Positions 1 to 5,479 of a DNA stretch of 5,479 nt are shown here, one piece after another (position 1 is the first letter of the stretch; the number at the start of each line of letters is the position of its first letter). Source of the stretch: Pseudomonadota bacterium (GTDB taxonomy: Bacteria > SAR324 > NAC60-12); contig JACNKY010000362.1 in the NCBI GenBank assembly GCA_014381795.1, positions 1-5,479 on the forward strand, given 5' to 3'. The translations under genes were made by a program, and so were the position numbers. Below the pieces are notes generated by a model. It was not told the DNA's origin, made no database searches, and saw only the letters and a program-made list of their open reading frames with translations.

Positions 1-1090
1 GACCAAAGGCGACGGTGGCTCCCATTGCTACTGGTTCGAGGATATTATGTACACCGGTTGTAAATGCGCCACCAACGTAAGCCATCTTTGCGGAGTGATA
101 AAGCCCTGCGAGGATTCCCACTGAATCTATCAGTAGTATTCGAACACCTTCCGGAGAGGAAGAAATGTTTGACCAGCGCACAAGCGGTATTCCGGCAAAA
201 TGCTTTTCCGCGTTTCCCAAATATTCTTCAGTAGGTTCATGCGGTGCCAGAATCAGAAACAATTCCGGAAACTCCGTCAAGGCTTCTTTAAGTGCAGAAA
301 AAATACACGCTTCATCCGGAGGCCACGTACTGCCTGCCACAAACACAAACCCGTCCTTTGCCGCTTGAGGCAGTTCTGGAATTTTCAAACGATCTCTGCG
401 TTCCAGCACACTGTCACAACGTGTATCACCCATCACCTCAACTTTTGGATGCTCCGGAATTGCTGAAAGAATCCTTTGGCGGTCTGTTTCAGAGACGGTT
501 AAAATATGCTCCAGGCATTCGTAAATTGAGTGGTAAAATGAACGTCCCACAATGTTACCCGTTCTTCGTGAATCAGCATGAACGATTGCTGAAATTAAAG
601 ATTGAGGAATTTTTTGTTGATGTGCCTCCCAGACTAAATTTGGCCACAAATCGTAACTTACCCAAACCAGACGTGACGGCTGCAGCAAACCAAGTAAACG
701 CCGAGCATTCCAGAGTGTATCAGGAGGTAAAAATTCGGTTGTGAGTAAGCCCTGTATTTTTGACTGCTGAGGACGTTCAAGCCAACGGTAGGCATTGATT
801 GAACTGTAGGTCAGAACACACTCAGCACCTTCAGCCACACAGCGTTCAATTACCGGTTGAGCCTGTAAAAACTCTCCGGCGCTGGCTACGTGCAGCCAAA
901 TTAAGGGCTTTTGCCAATCACGTTTTGAGATACCATCAGCCAAACATTCCCACTGACCTTCCCGTTTTTCTAAGCTCTCGCGGATATTTATTTTGCTAAA
1001 TGCTAATAATTTTACAATTCCTAAAAACAGCGGCAGTAAAAAAAGATTGTAAGCAGCAAACCAAAAACGACTAGTCATTGAGCTAATCAT
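1..1090 (-). CDS. waaA: 3-deoxy-D-manno-octulosonic acid (Kdo) transferase, C-terminus cut by the window edge
   Basis: WaaA (KdtA, family GT30) moves Kdo from CMP-Kdo onto lipid A precursor at the cytoplasmic face of the inner membrane, the first inner-core step of LPS synthesis. I translated the minus strand and found one open frame of 363 residues with no stop. Visible landmarks are an N-terminal hydrophobic anchor (about 9-31), LHVASAGEF (66-74) with the Glu that acts as catalytic base in this family, DLWPN (147-151), GDTRCD (221-226), AGSTWP (252-257), APHEP (282-286) and YVGGAFTTGVHNILEP (338-353), the donor-side signature. The family is usually about 420-430 residues, so roughly 60 are missing off the left edge. 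The start ATG overlaps the upstream gene's stop (ATGA, 1087-1090). Neither it nor an ATG four codons later has a clear ribosome binding site, so translation is probably coupled. One oddity is SYDLWPN where many family members have ETELWPN. Confidence 0.93.
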   Translation of the reverse strand, partial: MISSMTSRFWFAAYNLFLLPLFLGIVKLLAFSKINIRESLEKREGQWECLADGISKRDWQKPLIWLHVASAGEFLQAQPVIERCVAEGAECVLTYSSINAYRWLERPQQSKIQGLLTTEFLPPDTLWNARRLLGLLQPSRLVWVSYDLWPNLVWEAHQQKIPQSLISAIVHADSRRTGNIVGRSFYHSIYECLEHILTVSETDRQRILSAIPEHPKVEVMGDTRCDSVLERRDRLKIPELPQAAKDGFVFVAGSTWPPDEACIFSALKEALTEFPELFLILAPHEPTEEYLGNAEKHFAGIPLVRWSNISSSPEGVRILLIDSVGILAGLYHSAKMAYVGGAFTTGVHNILEPVAMGATVAFG

Positions 1091-2442
1091 TGCGAGGAAA
1101 CGGGTTCATCCTGAAATGAACTCGGCAGAATGTTAAAAGGCAGAACTTTGATCAGCACAGGTAAAAGTATGCCACCTCCAGGCAGTGCAAAAATTGCGAG
1201 TGCAGGAATTGAGCGAGCAACGTCCATTAACTGCTCCTGTACTTTTTGTTTTTCATGACTGGTCAAAGGTTGTGTGGTAGCTTTAAGCAGCAACTCGGAA
1301 AGTTCTTTAGTTTCCTTGATTTCATTCATAATATTGGCCACATTTTTTTTGACCAACTTGACAACCGTATCGTTCATATAATCTTGAAACTGCTTGAATG
1401 CGGCATTATTTTTCAAGAATTCGAGACGTTCATTGTGAACGGAAAAAAATTCTGCCACCGAGCAGTATAACTCTTCCAGTTTTTCAGAGGGCAACCCGAG
1501 ATGCAGGGAAATATTTTCAATCAGTTCGCGTTCCTGCCATGCCTCCTGATTATCGATCAATGAAAGCAAAATCAGCTGTTCCACCAAATAGCTGCTGATA
1601 ATTACAGCAGTGAAGGAACAATGTAGGTCTGATATTTTTACAGGTTCACGGATCATCCGAGTGAGTTCGTTCTGCTTTGACGCTTTTAGTCCGGTTTGTT
1701 CGATGTATTTTTCAATTACCTGCTGTTCTGCAGTTGCCACAATGTCATCCGCCCAAATCAGCGAGGCAAAGATAAAGATCATTTCCTCACGGAGTTGCCT
1801 GTCCAGTTCAAGATACTTTTCCGGAGAAGAAACATCACCTACCGCATTTTCGCGAGACCAGAGCAGGAAAAAATAAAGTTTTGCAAAAGCAAAATTATTT
1901 TGTCGGTTGCCCAGTGATGAATATCCCTGCAGGGTAACTGTGTCAAGCAACACAAGCTCCAACTTTTGCAACGCCCCATTAAATGTTTCGTTCCTGTCCA
2001 GTAAATCCGAAAGAATTACATCCTGCGGTATGCGATAATAACTGTCGGGCAAATGATATTGTAAAACTAAAAATACAATTTTCAGTAGCTGCTTTTGATA
2101 TGGGTGATGATCCTCCCCATCACCATTAATTGACGTCAAACTTTGATTTTCGATGAATGCAACCGAGAACAGCGTTTCCAGGAAAAGCAAAATTGTCCCA
2201 CCCTGTTGTTTGGGAAAATACAGTTTTTTTGCTAAGTCATGTAAAGCTGGAGAAATAACCGGGCAGCCGAAGAGGATTCCGTTTTCTTTGACAGTTGAGT
2301 AAAAACAATCATCAAATTTTTCTGTTCCTAATGCCCCCTCCGTAAACTCTAGATACGGCTCTGTCAACGTAAATTGAGTTTCGAGTCGATAATGTAAATA
2401 ACGATTCAGCCAACTTAATGTGCGAAAATTTAACGAAAACAT
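1087..2442 (-). CDS. TerB-like / LETM1-like domain protein, 451 residues
   Basis: The extreme C-terminus is the recognisable part. Residues about 410-443 (RSIPALAIFALPGGGILLPV, then KVLPFNILPSSF) follow the LETM1 pattern of P-x(n)-hydrophobic-P...LLP...K..P..LPS.F, here in its bacterial LETM1-like form. Residues about 221-335 look TerB-like, with an acidic helix-turn block (ASLIWADD, 226-233, followed by Glu-rich helices) and a second similar half (LLSLIDNQ, then a helix ending LGLPSEKLEEL). Residues 1-200 are not recognised. The segment at 411-436 is hydrophobic enough to sit in or on a membrane. Mitochondrial LETM1 is linked to cation/proton exchange and ribosome binding, but the bacterial relatives have no settled role, so I assign no function. 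The gene overlaps waaA by four bases and probably shares its transcript. ATG 2442 is the first start and lacks a strong ribosome binding site. Existence is near certain; the domain calls are by eye. Confidence 0.85.
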   Translation of the reverse strand: MFSLNFRTLSWLNRYLHYRLETQFTLTEPYLEFTEGALGTEKFDDCFYSTVKENGILFGCPVISPALHDLAKKLYFPKQQGGTILLFLETLFSVAFIENQSLTSINGDGEDHHPYQKQLLKIVFLVLQYHLPDSYYRIPQDVILSDLLDRNETFNGALQKLELVLLDTVTLQGYSSLGNRQNNFAFAKLYFFLLWSRENAVGDVSSPEKYLELDRQLREEMIFIFASLIWADDIVATAEQQVIEKYIEQTGLKASKQNELTRMIREPVKISDLHCSFTAVIISSYLVEQLILLSLIDNQEAWQERELIENISLHLGLPSEKLEELYCSVAEFFSVHNERLEFLKNNAAFKQFQDYMNDTVVKLVKKNVANIMNEIKETKELSELLLKATTQPLTSHEKQKVQEQLMDVARSIPALAIFALPGGGILLPVLIKVLPFNILPSSFQDEPVSSQ

Positions 2443-2473
2443 AACTTAATTTTTCTCAAAAATAATTCCTAAA

Positions 2474-2500
2474 ATTAAACACAATTCGGTTTCCTGTCAG
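2474..2500 (-). promoter_or_regulatory. Candidate promoter for the LETM1-like gene and waaA
   Basis: Read on the minus strand, CTGACA (2500-2495) matches the -35 consensus at 5 of 6 bases. TTTAAT (2479-2474) matches the -10 consensus at 5 of 6. The 15-base spacer is short of the preferred 17. The -10 box lies about 31 bases before the ATG at 2442, leaving a short leader. In AT-rich intergenic DNA such matches arise by chance, so this is only a candidate. Confidence 0.35.
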
Positions 2501-2628
2501 AGATGGAATATCGATTGCTTTTCTCTATTATTAGCTTTAGCAGCTTGGACAGCTATGCATCTATTTTACTTTGTTTCAGGTGAGCTACCAGTTTTTTTTA
2601 AGCGATGAAGCGGATGCTCAGCGGTCAC

Positions 2629-2654
2629 GGGTTTTAGTGAGGCATTCTGAACCC
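2629..2654 (+). repeat. Imperfect inverted repeat (possible RNA hairpin) in the divergent intergenic region
   Basis: GGGTTTTAG (2629-2637) can pair with CTGAACCC (2647-2654) around a 9-base loop. The stem has seven Watson-Crick pairs, one G-U pair and one bulged T. A run of five Ts follows at 2665-2669, but 10 bases past the stem, which is too far for a standard intrinsic terminator. It could be a leader structure of the SUMF1 transcript, a binding site or chance. Confidence 0.3.
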
Positions 2655-2773
2655 ATGTGTGGTGTTTTTAAGATACCGGCATTTTGAAATAACTTTAGCT
2701 TAGCTCGAGTTTAAAAACCGCGGACAAGAATATCAGTTTCGTGCGAAATTTGCAGACTCGCGTTGATCTACGT

Positions 2774-2781
2774 AAGAAGGA
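2774..2781 (+). promoter_or_regulatory. Ribosome binding site of the SUMF1-domain gene
   Basis: AAGAAGGA is a good Shine-Dalgarno match ending three bases before ATG 2785. It supports that ATG, which opens directly onto a signal peptide, as the true start. Confidence 0.7.
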
Positions 2782-2784
2782 CTA

Positions 2785-4185
2785 ATGAGAAAATTGCCAC
2801 TAAAACGGTGTTATTACGGAAAAATATTTTTGCTGTTTGGATTATTATTCAGCGTGCAGCTTGTTTGGGCAGCAGCGCTTGATTTTCAAAAAATGGCGCT
2901 TGATTTTCAAAAATCCGCCATTTCAGATTTCGTCGGTTTCACCACAAAAGGTGAGCGCTATCCACTTATTCACACGATCTCTGAGTTGCGTTTTCGTGTT
3001 TTTTCGGAAAAACTGGGGATTAACCGCAAACTTGAAACAAAGTCTTGTTCACAGCACAGGGCCTATGGCGTCGTTGTACCTATTGCGCAAAAGAAGTTTT
3101 GTGAAGACTATGATGCACTAGTGGAACTAGCCAAAACGAGCATTGCGAAAACTTCTTTCTTTGAAAAAATATATTTAGTCGCAGAACCGGCATTGTTAAA
3201 TGAAATAGAAAGGCAAAGAGCACGGGATGCGGTACGAGTGTGGATACGACAAAAATTGAATTGCCTGAATGAAAAATACAGGTGCGGGCGTGATGAAAGG
3301 AAAATGATTAAACGAGTAACAAATTTTGAAACTGATATCTTAAAGACTTATCAACGTATCCTGAAAAATCTGGACAAGAAATTGTTTCCTGAAGAACAAA
3401 CTGCGACATTTATCAAAACTAAAGATTTAGAAACACTTTGCGGATTTGTTGATGCTGTCAGTCAGAACACTCCCAAGCCTGGAATGCTGCTGATTGATAC
3501 CGGAAAATTCAAAATGGGAAGTTCGGAAGGACTGCCTGCGGAGCATCCTGTGCGAGAAGTGCAGTTGGATGAGTTCTGGATAGACAAATGTGAAGTCACC
3601 AATTACCAATATTTACGTATCGCGGCTCAACATCCATTTTTACGAAAAAGCACTTTCCCGCGTAAATTTCACGATGGTAATTATTTGAGAAATTGGTCGG
3701 ATGATCTTGTGCCTGAAATCGGCAGTGAGTTAAAACCGGTAATTCAAGTTTCATGGTATGCGGCACGTCATTATTGTAACTACGTTGGCAAACGTTTAGC
3801 TTCAGAAGCAGAGTGGGAAATGGCTGCACGCGCAGGAATTGAAAGCGAATATTCTGTAGAAGGAGGTGTAGAATTTTTGCAGGATTATGGCTGGTTCCGT
3901 GAAAACTCCGGCGGTATAATTCACGCTACAGGACAAAAAACAAGTAATCAGAATGGACTTTTTGACATTCACGGAAATGTTTGGGAGTGGGTCTATGACT
4001 GGTTTGGAATCTATCCCGACCTCAAAAGAGAAAATCCTCAGGGACCTGAAATCGGCAAGTATCGTATCCTTCGCGGTGGATCATGGAGCGATCCAGCGGA
4101 ATATTTACGCTCGGCTATGCGGCGTGATGCTCTGCCTACAAGTACCTATAATAACGTTGGTTTCAGGTGTGCCTCTAAAAAATGA
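2785..4185 (+). CDS. Exported SUMF1 (formylglycine-generating enzyme-like) domain protein without the catalytic cysteines
   Basis: Residues 1-30 form a Sec signal peptide: basic start (RKLPLKR), hydrophobic core (about 14-27) and a cleavage site near VWA-A (27-30). No lipobox is present, so the product should be released to the periplasm or beyond. Residues about 31-225 are unrecognised, rich in Lys/Arg and helical from about 134 to 200, with Cys at 88, 106, 160, 167 and 219. Residues about 233-463 are a SUMF1/FGE-sulfatase fold: GMLLIDTGKFKMGS (233-246), W..DKCEVTN (265-273), V.WYAA..YC (322-331), KRL.SEAEWE.AAR (336-349), GNVWEW (397-402), RGGSW (430-434) and GFRC (459-462). True FGE has two active-site Cys a few residues after RGGS; here that stretch reads SDPAEYLRSAMRR, with none. 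Sulfatase activation is therefore unlikely. Other SUMF1 proteins serve as binding scaffolds, or as sulfoxide synthases or related enzymes. The role here is unknown. It ends nine bases before a convergent gene. Confidence 0.93.
   Translation: MRKLPLKRCYYGKIFLLFGLLFSVQLVWAAALDFQKMALDFQKSAISDFVGFTTKGERYPLIHTISELRFRVFSEKLGINRKLETKSCSQHRAYGVVVPIAQKKFCEDYDALVELAKTSIAKTSFFEKIYLVAEPALLNEIERQRARDAVRVWIRQKLNCLNEKYRCGRDERKMIKRVTNFETDILKTYQRILKNLDKKLFPEEQTATFIKTKDLETLCGFVDAVSQNTPKPGMLLIDTGKFKMGSSEGLPAEHPVREVQLDEFWIDKCEVTNYQYLRIAAQHPFLRKSTFPRKFHDGNYLRNWSDDLVPEIGSELKPVIQVSWYAARHYCNYVGKRLASEAEWEMAARAGIESEYSVEGGVEFLQDYGWFRENSGGIIHATGQKTSNQNGLFDIHGNVWEWVYDWFGIYPDLKRENPQGPEIGKYRILRGGSWSDPAEYLRSAMRRDALPTSTYNNVGFRCASKK
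2875..2913 (+). repeat. Tandem 21-base direct repeat encoding a duplicated heptad
   Basis: The 18 bases GCGCTTGATTTTCAAAAA occur at 2875-2892 and again at 2896-2913, a 21-base period. The copies keep frame and encode ALDFQKM then ALDFQKS (residues 31-44), immediately after the predicted signal-peptide cleavage site. Near-identity at the DNA level points to a recent duplication or replication slippage. Confidence 0.9.
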
Positions 4186-4194
4186 GTAGATATT

Positions 4195-4428
4195 TCAATT
4201 TTCAATTTTTTTGTTCTCATGCAGAAGTTTTATTTGCTGATGCAGTTTGAATTTTTCAATAAAACCGATTTCCTGATATTCAGGTTTCTCAAGATGATAG
4301 CCAAAAAGACCATTTCCGATCCAAATCTTAACTCCGCTTTTGTGTTGAGCATGAAAATCGTCAAGCCTCCAGTCGTCCGGATTACGAGCCATATTGTGTA
4401 AAATAACATTTAGATTGTCTGCTTTCAT
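4195..4428 (-). CDS. Small hypothetical protein, 77 residues
   Basis: I do not recognise the family. From ATG 4428 the product is a 77-residue, probably cytosolic protein with no signal peptide or membrane segment. Its core reads DDWRLDDFHAQHKSGVKIWI (18-37), then GNGLFGY, and the C-terminus is Lys/His/Gln-rich and helical. The alternating Trp/Ile/aromatic pattern with Asp/His turns looks like a compact beta-rich domain, which favours a real gene. The frame opens further upstream to a TTG at 4494, but that extension would overlap the divergent lipoprotein gene; ATG 4392 is a shorter alternative. None of the three starts has a good ribosome binding site. Its stop lies nine bases from the SUMF1 stop on the other strand. 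It could be a phage- or island-type orphan. Confidence 0.6.
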   Translation of the reverse strand: MKADNLNVILHNMARNPDDWRLDDFHAQHKSGVKIWIGNGLFGYHLEKPEYQEIGFIEKFKLHQQIKLLHENKKIEN

Positions 4429-4846
4429 GTCTATTTCGGTTTTAAATAAGAGGAGCCCGGCAAAGTTTTTCCGACGTGATTTTAAGGTAAACAATATATT
4501 CAGGAGTTACAACAATTTTGCAAAATTTGCAATATTGGGGTTGCTCGGACTTACTGGGTGCAGCGGACAGGAAGTTTATGTTTACGAGAAACTTCCGGAA
4601 GTCAGCGAGTGCCGTCGTTACAAAGATTACTGGACTGTCAGCGCGTGTAACCGCAAACACCAGATAATTTTGAGTGAAAAACTAAACGGCGCGATCCAGA
4701 TAACCAACTATCGTCTGAGCCGGAAATTTAATCAAGGTAAGAGGAGATGCAAGGAGACGGCTTATCGTGGTGCGCCGGCCGGATGTTACATCAACCACCT
4801 GCCTATCCGTGGAAATCTGCCCACAGTTGGTAAAACAAGCGACTGA
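4427..4846 (+). CDS. Small cysteine-containing lipoprotein (true start probably ATA 4496)
   Basis: The frame carries a clear lipoprotein signal: hydrophobic FAKFAILGLLGLTGC with lipobox LTG|C (Cys codon 4559-4561), so the product should be diacylated and anchored by that Cys. The mature chain is about 95 residues with four more Cys (in SEC, SAC, RRC and AGC), possibly two disulfides, and it is basic. I do not recognise the family. The coordinates use the nearest canonical start, ATG 4427, but this gives 44 residues before the Cys, is long for a lipoprotein leader and has no ribosome binding site. It also overlaps the start of the minus-strand gene (CATG, 4426-4429). Starting at ATA 4496, eight bases after AAGG, would give a normal 21-residue signal peptide and a 116-residue precursor. 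The Ser after the Cys is compatible with outer-membrane sorting under the E. coli rule. Confidence 0.65.
   Translation: MSISVLNKRSPAKFFRRDFKVNNIFRSYNNFAKFAILGLLGLTGCSGQEVYVYEKLPEVSECRRYKDYWTVSACNRKHQIILSEKLNGAIQITNYRLSRKFNQGKRRCKETAYRGAPAGCYINHLPIRGNLPTVGKTSD
4484..4487 (+). promoter_or_regulatory. Candidate ribosome binding site for an ATA start of the lipoprotein
   Basis: AAGG ends eight bases before ATA 4496, a usual Shine-Dalgarno distance. This ATA begins IFRSYNNFAK and the hydrophobic core, exactly where a lipoprotein signal peptide should start. The site matters because no ATG, GTG or TTG lies in frame at a sensible position here. Confidence 0.3.
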
Positions 4847-5086
4847 ATTTTTCAGCGCTGAGCCACTTCCCCGAAAATATTTCAATTACACAGATCATGC
4901 TGCATTCCTCAACAGTCTGGAACTCATAGTCATTTCCAGCGTAATGGGAATCTTTTTGATATTAGACCAGCCACTTCCAGCGCAATTCCATATTCACTCA
5001 GAATGTCAGGGTTTAAGCGCTTTTTAACGTTGCATCAAATAATAATATAATTTCAGCTTACTGTCCAGCCTCTGAGTTTTTTAAAG
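4847..5086. other. Intergenic region without a convincing gene
   Basis: These 240 bases lie between the lipoprotein stop and the stop of the minus-strand nucleotidase gene. Two short minus-strand frames without usable starts cross it (5034-4930 and 4961-4803). A plus-strand frame (4767-5027) has no signal or recognisable motif. I saw no strong terminator hairpin after either flanking gene. The stretch from 5038 to 5053 is AT-rich. Confidence 0.65.
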
Positions 5087-5479
5087 TTACTTTGTCCGTT
5101 GAGCAAGGAAGGATTCGCATTTTTCAGGCAGTTTAACGGAGCTTTGCTGCAGGTACTGAAAGATCAACTCACGCAGATGAAGAGCTTCCTTTTTCAATAA
5201 TTGTGAAGGATGCAGCAAGGCCTTTGCGGCTAAACCACCTCCACCGTTCCAGTGAAAATTAGTCAGCCAGACACGATACTTTTTTTCCGAAAGCAAAGCT
5301 TTTCCCTGCAGATTTTTTAAATAAAGCCGATTGCTTTTACTCGAATTATCCAGTTCCGCAGCAAAACCACCCGGCGTGAGAATTGTACTGCTGCGTGCGT
5401 ACCAACCGAGCTTTTTCCTGCGGTGGGCGTCGGGCAGTATTTCGATTGGCCGACCTACCATCAGCACCCACACCGGTCT
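5087..5479 (-). CDS. 5'-nucleotidase (UshA-like) C-terminal domain, N-terminus outside the window
   Basis: The frame is open at the right edge, so only the last 130 residues are visible. They resemble the substrate-binding C-terminal domain of exported 5'-nucleotidases and 2',3'-cyclic phosphodiesterases (PF02872). Visible residues 31-38 (SSTILTPGG) and NRLYL (50-54) match the segment before the strand pair. KKYRVWLTNFHWNGGGG (66-82) aligns with E. coli UshA YRMATLNFNATGGDG, including the NF whose Phe stacks on the nucleobase. A helix, LRELIFQYLQQ, follows as in the family, then a short tail. The usual GGDG reads GGGG, which is unusual. The metallophosphatase domain and any signal peptide lie beyond the window, so activity cannot be judged. 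No partner gene is visible on this side. Related CapA- or SoxB-type metallophosphatases are less likely. Confidence 0.75.
   Translation of the reverse strand, partial: RPVWVLMVGRPIEILPDAHRRKKLGWYARSSTILTPGGFAAELDNSSKSNRLYLKNLQGKALLSEKKYRVWLTNFHWNGGGGLAAKALLHPSQLLKKEALHLRELIFQYLQQSSVKLPEKCESFLAQRTK

Larger units (their letters stand above)
2443..2784. other. Divergent intergenic region, no gene seen
   Basis: These 342 bases separate the start of the minus-strand LETM1-like/waaA unit from the start of the plus-strand SUMF1 gene, so promoters for both should lie here. I found only very short frames. The best is a 26-codon plus-strand frame at 2503-2583 with no ribosome binding site, which I do not call. 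No tRNA-like fold was recognised. I found no persuasive plus-strand promoter: TTGAAA at 2684-2689 has no good partner at 16-18 bases. Confidence 0.8.

Noticed and set aside
292..744. 150-codon plus-strand open frame beginning MQKKYTLHPEA
   Set aside because: It lies antisense inside waaA, whose minus-strand frame carries all the family motifs without a stop. The plus-strand product has no recognisable features.
2532..2555. TAGCT...AGCTA inverted repeat as an operator
   Set aside because: Arms of only five bases around a 14-base loop are expected by chance.
2503..2583. 26-codon plus-strand frame beginning MEYRLLFSII in the divergent intergenic region
   Set aside because: It is short, has no ribosome binding site and has no recognisable motif. 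The hydrophobic look is expected from AT-rich DNA.
2684..2715. Plus-strand promoter TTGAAA with TTTAAA
   Set aside because: The 20-base spacer is too long, and no better -10 box lies at the usual distance.
4181..4212. Possible terminator between the convergent SUMF1 and 77-residue genes
   Set aside because: There is a T run at 4206-4212, but only weak A-T pairing with the AAAAAATGA at the SUMF1 stop. No GC-containing stem is present on either strand.
4442..4660. Minus-strand frame opposite the lipoprotein
   Set aside because: It is a shadow of the plus-strand frame, which has a clear lipobox.
4767..5027. 86-codon plus-strand frame overlapping the lipoprotein's end
   Set aside because: It overlaps the lipoprotein in another frame and has no signal or motif beyond a short hydrophobic patch.

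Overview
The window comes from a Gram-negative bacterium with an LPS-type outer membrane. It carries most of a Kdo transferase gene (waaA), a probable outer-envelope lipoprotein, an exported SUMF1-fold protein and the end of a probable exported 5'-nucleotidase. Base composition is moderately AT-rich throughout. I cannot fix the phylum. The LETM1-like/TerB-like protein and the wording of some WaaA motifs (AGSTWP, APHEP) remind me of Bacteroidota-type homologues, but spirochaetes or other diderms remain possible.

Layout: (1) Positions 1-2442, minus strand: a two-gene unit. A 451-residue protein has a TerB-like middle and a C-terminal LETM1-like segment. It is followed, with an ATGA stop/start overlap, by waaA, which runs off the left edge without its last residues. 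(2) Positions 2443-2784: a 342-base divergent intergenic region with a possible minus-strand promoter, an imperfect hairpin and a good ribosome binding site for the next gene. (3) Positions 2785-4185, plus strand: an exported protein with a SUMF1/FGE-type domain that lacks the cysteines of true formylglycine-generating enzymes. (4) Positions 4195-4428, minus strand: a small unrecognised protein, convergent with the SUMF1 gene. (5) About 4427/4496-4846, plus strand: a small cysteine-containing lipoprotein whose natural start appears to be a non-canonical ATA. (6) Positions 4847-5086: no convincing gene, only short open minus-strand frames that may be relics. (7) Positions 5087-5479, minus strand: the C-terminal part of a UshA-like 5'-nucleotidase, cut by the right edge.

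Only the LETM1-like gene and waaA look co-transcribed. The rest alternates strand gene by gene, so no shared pathway can be read from it beyond a general envelope theme. I saw no RNA gene, CRISPR array, insertion sequence or phage module. I found no convincing new multi-gene system. The points most worth a second look are the coupling of the LETM1/TerB-like protein to waaA, the ATA start of the lipoprotein and the cysteine-less SUMF1 protein.
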